A DNA stretch of 64,000 nt from JALORV01 sp963780715 (GCA_963780715.1 CAWADK010000024.1:186001-250000), one strand, 5' to 3'. Counted from the first letter of the stretch, positions 11,039-19,977 are shown. The notes: generated by a model not told the origin, from the letters alone. Numbers and translations: made by a program.

Positions 11039-11053
11039 ACAAGTTCTGTGCCA
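11039..11053 (-). promoter_or_regulatory. Candidate sigma-54 promoter of urtA
   Basis: On the minus strand the sequence is TGGCAC-AGAAC-TTGT, matching the -24/-12 consensus TGGCAC-N5-TTGC except for the last base. The GG and the second dinucleotide are 10 bases apart, as required. Transcription would start near 11028, about 35 bases before the urtA ATG. NtrC-dependent urea transport is well known in proteobacteria, so the position and function agree. Confidence 0.65.
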
Positions 11054-11093
11054 CGCACTTTCTGACCGTGAACTGAGCGTTTCGCGTGCCCAC

Positions 11094-11119
11094 TGCACCA
11101 GTCGCGGGTGGAATGCACC
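11094..11119. promoter_or_regulatory. Possible activator half-sites upstream of urtA
   Basis: TGCACC occurs at 11094-11099 and again at 11114-11119. The copies are 20 bases apart in the same orientation and 41 to 66 bases upstream of the -24 element. TGCACC is the half-site of the NtrC operator, but neither copy has a perfect partner at the usual 5-base spacing. This is a suggestion only. Confidence 0.3.
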
Positions 11120-11179
11120 CCGGCGACGGAGTGCGCGCCCTCATGTGGTGCGCCGAGTGAGCTCTTGTCGGAGGGGGCG

Positions 11180-12517
11180 ATGACCCGGAAGCCACCTGCA
11201 GCGTCGCGCGTGCCGCAGAGCCGCCTCGGGCGGCTTGCGCGACTTGGCCTGGCGGCCGGCGAGCTGGCGGTCGGGGGTGCGATGCAGGGGCTGCGACGCC
11301 TGGGCGGAAGCAGCGAAGCGGAGCCGATGTTCTCCGTGGCGACGGCGCGCCGGCTGGCCGAGCGTCTGGCGAACCTGCGGGGCGCCGCGATGAAGCTCGG
11401 CCAGCTGATCTCGCTCGAGAGCGAAGGATTGCTGCCGCCCGAACTCGCGCAGGCGCTCGAATCGCTGCGTTCGCAGGCGGCGCCGATGCCGCTCGCGCAA
11501 CTGCGGCGCGTGCTGGGCCGGGCCTACGGCAGCGGCTGGGAGCGGCGCTTCGCGCGCTTCGACGAGACGCCGATCGCGTCGGCCTCGATCGGCCAGGTGC
11601 ATCGCGCCCGCACGATCGACGGGCGAGAACTCGCGCTGAAAGTGCAGTACCCCGGTGTCGCGCGCTCGATCACGAGTGATGTCGACAACGTCGCAACGCT
11701 GCTGCGCCTGGCGCAGCTGTTGCCGCTCGGCGTCGATGTCGAGGAGATCGCGCGTGAGGCCAAGCGCCAGCTGGCGCAGGAGGCCGACTACCTGGCGGAA
11801 GCTGGATTCCTCGAGCAGTACGCTCGCCTGGTGGCCGACGACCCGCTGATCGTCCTGCCGAAGGTCCACTGGGACTTCACGACGGCGCGCGTGATGGCGA
11901 TGGACTACATGGAGGGCGTGCCGCTCGACTCGTTGGGCGCGGAGACCCCCCAGGCTATCCGCGACACGCTCGGCGCGGCGCTGCAGCGGCTGATGTTCCG
12001 CGAACTCTTCGAGTTTCGCGTGATGCAGACCGACCCGAACTTCGCCAACTATCTATATCAGCCGTCGACCGCGCGGCTGGTGCTGCTCGACTTCGGCGCG
12101 ACCCAGCACTTCAGCCGCGCCTACGCGGAGCGCTACCGCCGCATCACGCGCGCAATCGTCGCCGGCGATCGGCCTGCCATCGAGCGCGAAGCGCGACGCA
12201 TCGGCTACATCGCCGACGACGCCTCGCAGGATGTGGTCGACGCAGCAATGGAAGTACTCGAACTTGTCTGCGAGCCGCTGCGCTCCGACGACGTGTACGA
12301 CTATGGTGCGTCAGACCTGCCGCGCCGCGCGCGCGAACTGGGCGTCGATCTCGCCTTCAAGCGCGGCCTGCTGCGAATGCCGCCGTCGCACACGATGTTC
12401 CTGCATCGCAAGCTGGTTGGCGTGTACCTGCTGCTGGCGCGCCTGGGTGCGCACGTGCCGACCGGCCGGCTGCTGCGGCCGTTTCTCGCGCCGCGCGGGA
12501 CGGACGACTCAGGCTGA
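11180..12517 (+). CDS. AarF/UbiB (ABC1/ADCK) family atypical kinase
   Basis: A 445-residue ABC1-family protein. The family signature KLGQ appears in GAAMKLGQLISLESEG. The alanine-rich nucleotide loop is ASASIGQVHRAR, the catalytic lysine is in LALKVQYPG, and NFANYLY and LLDFGATQ form the metal-binding part. Relatives act in ubiquinone biosynthesis or lipid homeostasis, but this shorter form lacks the long C-terminal membrane tail of classical UbiB, so no symbol is given. The ATG at 11180 follows GAGGGGG. It is divergent from urtA and its stop overlaps the next gene on the opposite strand. Confidence 0.88.
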   Translation: MTRKPPAASRVPQSRLGRLARLGLAAGELAVGGAMQGLRRLGGSSEAEPMFSVATARRLAERLANLRGAAMKLGQLISLESEGLLPPELAQALESLRSQAAPMPLAQLRRVLGRAYGSGWERRFARFDETPIASASIGQVHRARTIDGRELALKVQYPGVARSITSDVDNVATLLRLAQLLPLGVDVEEIAREAKRQLAQEADYLAEAGFLEQYARLVADDPLIVLPKVHWDFTTARVMAMDYMEGVPLDSLGAETPQAIRDTLGAALQRLMFRELFEFRVMQTDPNFANYLYQPSTARLVLLDFGATQHFSRAYAERYRRITRAIVAGDRPAIEREARRIGYIADDASQDVVDAAMEVLELVCEPLRSDDVYDYGASDLPRRARELGVDLAFKRGLLRMPPSHTMFLHRKLVGVYLLLARLGAHVPTGRLLRPFLAPRGTDDSG

Positions 12518-13042
12518 CACGGCGGCCGTGAGGTCGATCACCGGCTCGGCCGCCGCCAGCACGCGCGGGTGCAGGTGACGTCGATGGCTCGCGGTGAAGC
12601 ACACCGGCCCGTCGAAGCGGGCCATGCGCTCGAGCAGCGCTTTCGTGCTCGCTTCATGCGCACTGTCGGAGAGATCGATCGGGCGGCCGTGCGGGCCGAA
12701 CAGGGCGTCCGCCTCGTCGAACAGCAGGAACACGCCGGCATGCTCGGCGGCGTCGAACAGGCGCTCGACGTTGAGTTCGGTCTCGTGCGCGTAAGGCGAG
12801 AAGAGCCGCGTCCAGTCGACACGCTGCACCGGCGCGTTCACGTGACGCGCGATCACGGCCGTGGCAGCCGCACGCGCGATTGCGTACGGGCTGAGCAGAA
12901 CGGCAATCAGAGGCGGGCGACGTTCCGCGTGCGGCCGACGCTGCTCCTTGAGCCTCGACTTGGCATTGATCGCCAGCACGGTGACCGCCATCCGCACATT
13001 GGGCGACAGGCTTTCGGCGATTCTGAGGTGATCCGCAGTCAT
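12509..13042 (-). CDS. AAA-like protein with Walker B but no Walker A
   Basis: A 177-residue protein resembling the core of VPS4/SpoVK-type AAA ATPases. The Walker B segment GVFLLFDEADALFGPHGR is clear and is followed by STKALLERMARFDGPVCFTAS, the sensor-1 region. Where the P-loop should be, the sequence is LLSPYAIARAAATAVIARHV, with no GxxxxGKT. It is probably unable to bind ATP in the usual way. It converges with the AarF-like gene, overlapping it by nine bases. The function is unknown. Confidence 0.7.
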   Translation of the reverse strand: MTADHLRIAESLSPNVRMAVTVLAINAKSRLKEQRRPHAERRPPLIAVLLSPYAIARAAATAVIARHVNAPVQRVDWTRLFSPYAHETELNVERLFDAAEHAGVFLLFDEADALFGPHGRPIDLSDSAHEASTKALLERMARFDGPVCFTASHRRHLHPRVLAAAEPVIDLTAAVSA

Positions 13043-13201
13043 GCCCCGAAGATACGGAAGGGCGGGCGCCAAGTACGCGGCCGCCGGTCGGAATCGCGGA
13101 CCTGCGTGATCGCGCGCGCAGGGGAAGCCGAACGGCCGGTCGACGGGATGCCGCTACGAGTCGCACCGAACGGTCCCGGCTGCGCCGGCCCTGCGCCGTC
13201 G

Positions 13202-14107
13202 TTATCCGGGCGTTGACGGCGGCGCCGACGTGATCAGCACGACACCCGTGGCTGCCATCGCCATCGCGAGCGCGTGGATCGCAGTGAACGGTTCGCCGAG
13301 GATGAACACGCCGACGGCCGTAGCCGCAATGGGAAGCGCAACCGTGAAGACACCGGCCTGGTTCGCCGGCACGTGCTTGAGTCCGGCGACCCACATCCAG
13401 ACGGCAAACAGGCTTGCGGCAAGCGAATAGAAGACCAGCAGGGTCCAGAGCGGCACCGTGATCGTGCCCAGGTCGTAGCGCGCGAGCTGCCACAGGCCGA
13501 ATGGCGTGATCAGCACCAGTCCCCACAGGTTGATCAGCGCCGAGACGCGCAGCGGCGCGCGGGTCGCTGCGAGCCGCTTCGCGACGATGACGTAGGTCGC
13601 CTCGCAGACTACGGCACCGAACATCAGCAGGTTGCCGAGCAGCGCCGCCTCACGCGACGAACCTTCGTCCGGCCGCGCGAACTGCAGCAAACCGATGCCG
13701 CCGACCGCAAGGGCGACAGCGGCGAGGACTCGCGCGGTGAGTCTTTCGCGCAGAAACAGCCACGAGAGCAGTGCGACGACGGCCGGCAGTGTCGCCAGGA
13801 TGACGCCAGCCGCGGTCGCTGTCGTCATCGAAACCCCGTACAGCATGCAGATCGAAAAGAGGAAGTTGCCGAAGAACGACATGACGAAGAAGAGCCCGTG
13901 TTCGGTACGGGACAGTGCCGCTTCGTCGCGCGCGCGCGGCGTCCACGGGACCATCGCGCCGGCCGCGATGGCGAAGCGCAGAAAGGCGAGCAGAAAGACC
14001 GGAATGACCGCGGTCAGCGGCTTCGACAGGGCGACGTAGGTACCGACGAGCGCCATCGAGCCGGTGAGCAGCGCGTAGGCGGGAAGGCGTGACGGCGTCG
14101 CGTGCAT
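13202..14107 (-). CDS. DMT/EamA-family transporter
   Basis: A 301-residue inner-membrane protein with two tandem EamA domains and about ten hydrophobic segments. Family features are PVFLLAFLRFAIAAG in the first half and GLKHVPANQAGVFTVALPIA in the second. Such proteins export amino acids, purines or other metabolites; the substrate cannot be read from the sequence. The ATG at 14107 was chosen over a longer upstream frame because it directly precedes the first membrane segment. Confidence 0.88.
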   Translation of the reverse strand: MHATPSRLPAYALLTGSMALVGTYVALSKPLTAVIPVFLLAFLRFAIAAGAMVPWTPRARDEAALSRTEHGLFFVMSFFGNFLFSICMLYGVSMTTATAAGVILATLPAVVALLSWLFLRERLTARVLAAVALAVGGIGLLQFARPDEGSSREAALLGNLLMFGAVVCEATYVIVAKRLAATRAPLRVSALINLWGLVLITPFGLWQLARYDLGTITVPLWTLLVFYSLAASLFAVWMWVAGLKHVPANQAGVFTVALPIAATAVGVFILGEPFTAIHALAMAMAATGVVLITSAPPSTPG

Positions 14108-14345
14108 CGCGCGCGACGATACGCCAGGGCCGCCGGGGCGCGTTCGCCGGCATCGCGCAGCCACTTGCGGAGGTACTTCGGTTCGGCGGACCGTGCGAGC
14201 GTATACGGGTACCAGTATGTGTACTGCCGCATTTGGGTTATATTCATATCGTCATTCGGGAAGCGCAGCGCATGCTGGCGGCCCTATCATTTCCCGTTTC
14301 TGTTCCGGCCTCCGGGTTCCGCTGGCCACATCGCTGGAGAATCGA

Positions 14346-14930
14346 TTGAAACTCGTCGCCTGGATCGTCGCGCTGGTACTCGGTGCGAGTGTCACGCCGG
14401 CCTTCGCCCAGAAGGTGGATCCGTCGAAAGTACCCGAGGAACAGCGCTCGAAGCTGGGGCTTTATGTCCTGCCGAAGCAGGCGCCGGCCTTCATCAAGTC
14501 GCAGAACGGCAAGGTGCTGTTCCTGGATGTGCGCACGCGTGCAGAGGCGCAGTTCCTGGGCATGGCCGAGGGCGTCGACGCGCTGGTGCCGTATGTCGAG
14601 TTCCAGGAGTTCATGACCGACTGGGACGAAAACCGCGCCTTCTACAAGCTCGAGCCGTTCAGTGACTTCGCGCCCGAGGTCGAGCGGCGGTTGAAGGCCA
14701 AGGGCCTGGGCAAGAACGACACGATCCTTCTTATCTGCCGCGCGGGCGAGCGGTCGTCGCGTGCTGCCGACCTGCTGGAGTCGCTCGGGTACACCAAGGT
14801 CTACACCGTGCTGAACGGGTTCGAAGGCGAGCTGTCAGCCAAGGGCCGGCGCAACGTCAACGGCTGGAAGAACGACGGTCTGCCCTGGAGCTACGAGCTC
14901 GACCGCAAGAAGATGTACTTCCCGCGCTGA
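14346..14930 (+). CDS. Periplasmic rhodanese-like protein
   Basis: A 194-residue protein with a cleavable signal (KLVAWIVALVLGASVTPAFA) followed by one rhodanese domain. The active-site loop is LLICRAGERSSRAADLL, with the catalytic cysteine present, and the domain opens with VLFLDVRTRAEAQFLG. The TTG at 14346 is chosen because GGAGAA lies seven bases upstream and the signal peptide begins there. It probably handles sulfane sulfur or acts as a protein-interaction module in the periplasm. A bidirectional hairpin separates it from convergent cbbR. Confidence 0.85.
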   Translation: MKLVAWIVALVLGASVTPAFAQKVDPSKVPEEQRSKLGLYVLPKQAPAFIKSQNGKVLFLDVRTRAEAQFLGMAEGVDALVPYVEFQEFMTDWDENRAFYKLEPFSDFAPEVERRLKAKGLGKNDTILLICRAGERSSRAADLLESLGYTKVYTVLNGFEGELSAKGRRNVNGWKNDGLPWSYELDRKKMYFPR

Positions 14931-14938
14931 GCATAGTT

Positions 14939-14956
14939 GCGGGCCGTCTGGCCCGC
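14939..14956. terminator. Bidirectional terminator-like hairpin between rhodanese gene and cbbR
   Basis: Perfect 7-base arms (GCGGGCC and its complement) around GTCT lie in the 40-base gap between two convergent genes. TGCTTTCG follows on the plus strand. The T-tract is short, so termination strength is uncertain. Confidence 0.55.
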
Positions 14957-14970
14957 TGCTTTCGCGAGAG

Positions 14971-15921
14971 TCACGCCGGCTCGCGCGCGTCGACGGCGAT
15001 TGGGGCGCCGTATTCCTGCGCCAGATAGCGCTCCGCCTCTTCCAGCATGAAGTAGCGAAACGCCTCGGCCGCGGGCGACAGCGTCTTCGCGAGCGTGTTC
15101 ACGATGTACCAGCGCTTGGCGAGCGGCAGACCCTCGATGTCGGGGACGGCGATCAGCCCGGCCTTCAGCTCGAGTCCGATCGTGTGCAGCGACAGGAAGG
15201 AGATGCCCATGCCGGCCATCACCGCCTGCTTGATGGTCTCGTTGCTCGTCATCTCCATCGCCACGCGGGGCGCCAGCCGGTGGTCGGCGAAGAACTTCTC
15301 CATCGCCGCCCGCGTGCCGGAGCCTTCCTCGCGGATCAGAAACTCGTAGTCGGCCAAAGCGGCCGCCGGCGCGTGTCCGGCCTTCACCAGCGGGTGGTCG
15401 GGCGGTGTCACGATCACATGGGGATGGACGGCGAAAGGCTCGGCCCGCGTGGCCAGTTCGCGCGGCGGCCGGCCCATGATCGCGAGGTCAACTTCGTTGG
15501 CCTGAAGCAGCGCGACGAGCTGCTCCCGGTTGCCGCCGATCGCCAGACGAACCTCGATTCCAGGATGTTCCGCGCGGAAGCGCGCCATTAGACGAGGAAC
15601 GAAGTATTTAGCGGTACTTACCATGCCGATGGTCAGGCGACCGGTCTGCAATCCGCTTAGGCGCGCGACGGCGTCCTCGGCGTCTTTCAGCGTCGCCAGG
15701 ATCTTGCGGACGTAAACCAGCAGGTACTCGCCGGTAACAGTCAAAGCGACGCTTCGACCGCCGCGATCGAACAGCGGCAGTCCGACCTGCTCCTCCAACT
15801 CCTTGATCTGCATGGAGATCGCCGGCGGGGTCAGGTGCAGTTCCTCGGCCGCCTTGCCGAAACTCAAGTGGCGGGCGACGGCGGAGAAGACCCTCAGCTG
15901 ACGCAGTGTGACGCCTTTCAT
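14971..15921 (-). CDS. cbbR: LysR-type regulator CbbR
   Basis: A 316-residue LysR-family regulator with an N-terminal helix-turn-helix (SFGKAAEELHLTPPAISMQI) and a C-terminal effector domain with TSNETIKQAVMAGMGISFLS, the pattern typical of CbbR. It is transcribed away from cbbL across a 117-base gap, the classic arrangement for the activator of Calvin-cycle operons. Its usual signals are metabolites such as RuBP, PEP or NADPH. The ATG at 15921 is preferred over a TTG six bases upstream. Confidence 0.93.
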   Translation of the reverse strand: MKGVTLRQLRVFSAVARHLSFGKAAEELHLTPPAISMQIKELEEQVGLPLFDRGGRSVALTVTGEYLLVYVRKILATLKDAEDAVARLSGLQTGRLTIGMVSTAKYFVPRLMARFRAEHPGIEVRLAIGGNREQLVALLQANEVDLAIMGRPPRELATRAEPFAVHPHVIVTPPDHPLVKAGHAPAAALADYEFLIREEGSGTRAAMEKFFADHRLAPRVAMEMTSNETIKQAVMAGMGISFLSLHTIGLELKAGLIAVPDIEGLPLAKRWYIVNTLAKTLSPAAEAFRYFMLEEAERYLAQEYGAPIAVDAREPA

Positions 15922-15931
15922 AAGCAATCCT

Positions 15932-15965
15932 TAACTCAGGACTCAATAATTGTGACTGTACCTTA
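15932..15965. promoter_or_regulatory. Candidate CbbR operator: four TNA half-sites
   Basis: In the cbbR-cbbL gap TNA triplets occur at 15932 (TAA), 15943 (TCA), 15953 (TGA) and 15963 (TTA), separated by 8, 7 and 7 bases. The published CbbR motif is TNA-N7/8-TNA, so this run could hold overlapping recognition and activation sites. It lies about 75-105 bases upstream of the cbbL ATG. Confidence 0.6.
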
Positions 15966-16038
15966 GGGATAGCGGCTGCCTACAGTGCTTCCCATTGCGT
16001 GGATGCCAATGCGGCATCGCAAAAATCAGGGGACGAGC

Positions 16039-17502
16039 ATGAACAAGCCGGTCGAAGGGCACATCAAGGACGTCAAGGAGCGCTACAAGGGCGGCGTCCT
16101 CAAGTACAAGCAGATGGGCTACTGGCGGCCCGACTACGAGCCGAAGGACACGGATGTCATCTGCCTGTTCCGCATCACGCCGCAGGAGGGCGTCGACCCG
16201 GAGGAAGCCGCCGCGGCGGTGGCGGGCGAGTCCTCGACCGCGACCTGGACGGTGGTCTGGACCGATCTGCTGACAGCGCACGACTCGTACCAGGCGAAGG
16301 CCTACCGCGTCGACCCGGTGCCGAACGCGCCGGGGCAGTACTTCGTCTACATCGCGTACGACCTGATCCTGTTCGAAGAGGGCTCGATCGCCAACATGAC
16401 GGCGAGCCTGATCGGCAACGTCTTCAGCTTCAAGCCGCTGAAGGCGGCGCGGCTCGAGGACATCCGCATTCCGGCGGCCTACGTGAAGACTTTCAAGGGT
16501 CCGCCGACCGGGATCATCGTCGAGCGCGAGCGCCTCGATAAGTACGGCCGCCCGCTGCTGGGTGCGACGATGAAGCCCAAGCTGGGCCTGTCGGGCAAGA
16601 ACTACGGCCGCGTCGTCTACGAGGCGCTGACCGGTGGGCTCGACTTCACGAAGGACGACGAGAACATCAACTCGCAGCCCTTCATGCACTGGCGCGACCG
16701 GTTCCTGTTCTGCATGGAGGCCGTGAACCGCTCGCAGGCGAACTCCGGCGAGATCAAGGGCCATTACCTCAACATCACCGCGGCGACGATGGAAGACATG
16801 TACGAGCGCGCGGAGTTCGCGAAGGAACTGGGCTCGAACATCCTGATGATCGACCTCGTGATCGGCTGGACGGCGATCCAGTCGATCTCGAACTGGTGCC
16901 GCAAGAACGACATGATCCTGCACATGCACCGCGCCGGCCACGGCACCTACACGCGGCAGAAGAATCACGGCGTGAGCTTCCGCGTGATCGCAAAGTGGCT
17001 GCGACTGGCGGGCGTGGACCACCTGCACGCGGGTACCGCGGTCGGCAAGCTGGAAGGCGACCCGATGACGGTGCAGGGCTACTACAACGTCTGCCGCGAT
17101 ACCTACACGAAGACCGATCTGCAGCGCGGTCTCTTCTTCGACCAGGACTGGGTGGATCTCAAGAAGGTGATGCCGGTCGCTTCCGGCGGCATCCACGCCG
17201 GCCAGATGCACCAGTTGCTGGATCTCTTCGGCGACGACGTGGTGCTGCAATTTGGCGGCGGCACGATCGGGCATCCGGCCGGCATCCAGGCCGGCGCGAT
17301 CGCCAACCGGGTCGCGCTCGAGGCGATGGTCAAGGCCCGCAACGAAGGCCGCGACATCGCCAACGAAGGCCCCGAGATCCTCGGCGCCGCGGCCAAGTGG
17401 TGCACGCCGCTGAAGCAGGCCCTCGAGACGTGGAAGGACGTGAGCTTCAACTACACGTCGACCGACACACCCGACTTCGCCGTCACCCCGACCGCCAGCT
17501 GA
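16039..17502 (+). CDS. cbbL: RuBisCO large subunit, form I red-type (IC)
   Basis: Ribulose-1,5-bisphosphate carboxylase/oxygenase large chain, 487 residues. GATMKPKLGLSGKNYGR, the carbamylation-site segment GGLDFTKDDENINSQPF, HMHRAGHGTY and ASGGIHAGQMHQL are all intact. The sequence style (NSQPFMHWRDRF) and the following cbbX place it in the red-type form IC group. The ATG at 16039 has GGGGACG upstream. It catalyses CO2 fixation and is the first gene of the cbb operon. Confidence 0.98.
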   Translation: MNKPVEGHIKDVKERYKGGVLKYKQMGYWRPDYEPKDTDVICLFRITPQEGVDPEEAAAAVAGESSTATWTVVWTDLLTAHDSYQAKAYRVDPVPNAPGQYFVYIAYDLILFEEGSIANMTASLIGNVFSFKPLKAARLEDIRIPAAYVKTFKGPPTGIIVERERLDKYGRPLLGATMKPKLGLSGKNYGRVVYEALTGGLDFTKDDENINSQPFMHWRDRFLFCMEAVNRSQANSGEIKGHYLNITAATMEDMYERAEFAKELGSNILMIDLVIGWTAIQSISNWCRKNDMILHMHRAGHGTYTRQKNHGVSFRVIAKWLRLAGVDHLHAGTAVGKLEGDPMTVQGYYNVCRDTYTKTDLQRGLFFDQDWVDLKKVMPVASGGIHAGQMHQLLDLFGDDVVLQFGGGTIGHPAGIQAGAIANRVALEAMVKARNEGRDIANEGPEILGAAAKWCTPLKQALETWKDVSFNYTSTDTPDFAVTPTAS

Positions 17503-17516
17503 GCACGGAGATCAAC

Positions 17517-17936
17517 ATGCGCATCACGCAAGGCACTTTTTCATTCCTGCCCGACCTGACTGACGACGAAATCCGCGCGCAGGTCGACTACGCGCTTTCG
17601 AAAGGCTGGGCACTGTCGGTCGAGTACACCGATGACCCGCACCCGCGCAACGTCTACTGGGACATGTGGGGCCTGCCGATGTTCACGATCAAGGACGGCG
17701 CCGCAGTGCTGTTCGAGGTCACCGCGTGCCGCAAGGCGCACCCGAACCAGTACATCAAGGTCAACGCGTTCGACAACACGCGCGGTGTCGAGTCGATGTG
17801 CCTGTCGTTCATCGTGAATCGCCCGAAGGACGAGCCGGGCTTCGGACTCGAGCGGCAGGAAGCGGCAGGCCGCAGGGTGCGCTACACGACGCGCGCCTAC
17901 TCGGCTGCCAAGCCCGCCGGGTCGCGCTACGAGTAG
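17517..17936 (+). CDS. cbbS: RuBisCO small subunit
   Basis: Small chain of form I RuBisCO, 139 residues. MRITQGTFSFLPDLTDDEI, YWDMWGLPMF and GVESMCLSFIVNRP are conserved. The C-terminal extension (RYTTRAYSAAKPAGSRYE) is the hairpin tail characteristic of red-type small subunits. It starts 14 bases after cbbL. Confidence 0.97.
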   Translation: MRITQGTFSFLPDLTDDEIRAQVDYALSKGWALSVEYTDDPHPRNVYWDMWGLPMFTIKDGAAVLFEVTACRKAHPNQYIKVNAFDNTRGVESMCLSFIVNRPKDEPGFGLERQEAAGRRVRYTTRAYSAAKPAGSRYE

Positions 17937-17948
17937 ACGAGCGAGGCG

Positions 17949-18836
17949 ATGAACGCTCCCGGCGCGCCGACCGTCGACCTGCAGGCGATCCTGCGCGACA
18001 CCAATGTGCAGGAGGTGCTGCAGGAGCTCGACCGCGAACTCGTCGGGCTCGCGCCGGTGAAGAAGCGCATCGAGGACATCGCTGCCTTTCTCGTCGTGTC
18101 GAAGGCGCGTGCCCAGCTCGGCCTCGAGGCTGCCACGCCCTCGCTGCACATGAGCTTTACCGGCAATCCGGGCACCGGCAAGACGACCGTGGCGCTGAAG
18201 ATGGCGCAGATCCTTCATCGCCTGGGCTACGTGCGCAAGGGCCACGTCGTCAGCGTCACCCGCGACGACCTCGTCGGCCAGTACATCGGCCACACCGCGC
18301 CAAAGACCAAGGACGTGCTGAAGAAGGCTATGGGTGGCGTGCTCTTCATCGACGAGGCGTATTACCTGTATCGCCCCGAGAACGAGCGCGACTACGGGCA
18401 GGAGGCGATCGAGATCCTGCTGCAGGTGATGGAGAACAACCGCGACGACCTGGTCGTGATCCTCGCCGGCTACAAGGACCGGATGGACACGTTCTTCAAG
18501 TCCAACCCCGGCCTGAGTTCGCGCATCGCGCATCACATCGACTTCCCGGACTATGGTGAAGCTGAACTGATGCAGATCGCCGAGAAGATGCTGGCGGCAC
18601 AGCACTACCGCTTCGGCGACGGCGCGCGCGCGGCCTTCGAGCAGTACCTCGCGCGCCGCATGCAGCAGCCGCACTTCGCCAACGCACGCAGCGTGCGCAA
18701 TGCGCTGGAACGCGCGCGTCTCCGCGCTGCATCGCGCCTGTTCGCCGAGCGCAACCGCGCCCTCACCGAAACCGACCTGACCACCATTGCGCCGGAAGAC
18801 ATCCTGGCGAGCCGGGTGTTCCAGGCTGCCACCTGA
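17949..18836 (+). CDS. cbbX: Red-type RuBisCO activase CbbX
   Basis: AAA+ activase (295 residues) that removes inhibitory sugar phosphates from red-type RuBisCO by pulling on the CbbL C-terminus. Walker A is GNPGTGKTTVALKM, Walker B is GVLFIDEAYYLYRP, and sensor and arginine-finger segments follow (SSRIAHHIDFPDY). It lies 12 bases after cbbS, the standard position. Confidence 0.97.
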   Translation: MNAPGAPTVDLQAILRDTNVQEVLQELDRELVGLAPVKKRIEDIAAFLVVSKARAQLGLEAATPSLHMSFTGNPGTGKTTVALKMAQILHRLGYVRKGHVVSVTRDDLVGQYIGHTAPKTKDVLKKAMGGVLFIDEAYYLYRPENERDYGQEAIEILLQVMENNRDDLVVILAGYKDRMDTFFKSNPGLSSRIAHHIDFPDYGEAELMQIAEKMLAAQHYRFGDGARAAFEQYLARRMQQPHFANARSVRNALERARLRAASRLFAERNRALTETDLTTIAPEDILASRVFQAAT

Positions 18837-18852
18837 AGCGAACGAGAACGCC

Positions 18853-19977
18853 ATGCCCTTATCCAATCGACGGACGCTGACGCAGTACCTGATCGAGCAG
18901 CGCCGCCGCTTTCCGCAGGCGAGCGGCGCGCTCAACGCGCTGATCCTCGACGTCGCGCTCGCGACCAAGGCGATCGCGCGCGCCGTGGCCTTTGGCGAAC
19001 TCGGCGACCCGATGAGCCGGCAACTCGTCGCCGCGGCGCAGTCGCACGCGCAGGTCAATGTGCAGGGTGAAGTGCAGAAGCCGCTCGATGTCGTCAGCAA
19101 CGAGATCTTCATCCGCACCACCGAATGGTCGGGTCATCTGGCGGGCATGGGATCGGAGGAGATGGACGGGCCGTACCAGATCCCGTCGACCTACACGCGC
19201 GGCAAGTACCTGCTGGTGTTCGACCCGCTCGACGGTTCCAGCAATATCGACGTCAACGTCTCGGTCGGCAGCATCTTCTCGATCCTGCGCGCTCCGCAGG
19301 CAGTGGTGGACTCGGGGCGCGACGCGATCGAAGCGGACTTCCTGCAGCCGGGCGCGACGCAGGTCGCTGCCGGCTACGCGATCTACGGTCCGGTGACGAT
19401 GTTGGTGCTGACGGTCGGCAGCGGCGTCGTCGGCTTCACGCTCGATCCCAGCCTCGGCGAGTTCAAGCTGACGCATCCGGACATCCGCGTCCCGGTGGAC
19501 ACGCAGGAGTTCGCGATCAACACCAGCAACAGCCGCTTCTGGGAGCCGCCGATCAAGCGCTACGTCGACGAGTGCCTGGCCGGCAAGACCGGGCCGCGCG
19601 CCAAGGACTTCAACATGCGCTGGATCGCCAGCATGGTGGCGGAGGCGCATCGCATCCTGATGCGTGGCGGCGTGTTCATGTATCCGCGCGACACGAAGGA
19701 TCTGAGCAAGCCGGGCCGCCTGCGGCTGCTGTACGAGGCCAACCCGATCGGTTTCGTCATGGAGCAGGCCGGCGGCCGCGCCAGCAATGGACGCACCTCC
19801 GTGCTCGAGGTCCAGCCGGAGTCGCTGCACCAGCGCATCGGCCTCGTGTTCGGATCGAAGAACGAAGTGGAGCGCATCGAGCGCTATCACGCCGAATACG
19901 ACGCCGGGACCGACAAGCCCTATAGCTCGCCGCTTTTCAACGAGCGCTCGCTTTACCGGCCCGAAGCGCTCACCTGA
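18853..19977 (+). CDS. fbp: Class I fructose-1,6-bisphosphatase
   Basis: Calvin-cycle and gluconeogenic phosphatase, 374 residues. The metal- and substrate-binding motif FDPLDGSSNIDVNVSVGS is intact, as are YPRDTKDLSKPGRLR and NPIGFVMEQAGG. The ATG at 18853, 16 bases after cbbX, fits the family N-terminus (MPLSNRRTLTQYL). In cbb operons it is often called cbbF. Confidence 0.95.
   Translation: MPLSNRRTLTQYLIEQRRRFPQASGALNALILDVALATKAIARAVAFGELGDPMSRQLVAAAQSHAQVNVQGEVQKPLDVVSNEIFIRTTEWSGHLAGMGSEEMDGPYQIPSTYTRGKYLLVFDPLDGSSNIDVNVSVGSIFSILRAPQAVVDSGRDAIEADFLQPGATQVAAGYAIYGPVTMLVLTVGSGVVGFTLDPSLGEFKLTHPDIRVPVDTQEFAINTSNSRFWEPPIKRYVDECLAGKTGPRAKDFNMRWIASMVAEAHRILMRGGVFMYPRDTKDLSKPGRLRLLYEANPIGFVMEQAGGRASNGRTSVLEVQPESLHQRIGLVFGSKNEVERIERYHAEYDAGTDKPYSSPLFNERSLYRPEALT

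Noticed and set aside
14199..14260. Short A+T-rich stretch with TATATT and a CAGTA/TACTG stem upstream of the rhodanese gene
   Set aside because: A possible promoter, but no convincing -35 box at proper spacing, so not listed as a feature.
15943..17274. Long minus-strand open frame opposite cbbL
   Set aside because: Shadow of the RuBisCO gene; His/Arg/Val-rich composition typical of antisense frames.
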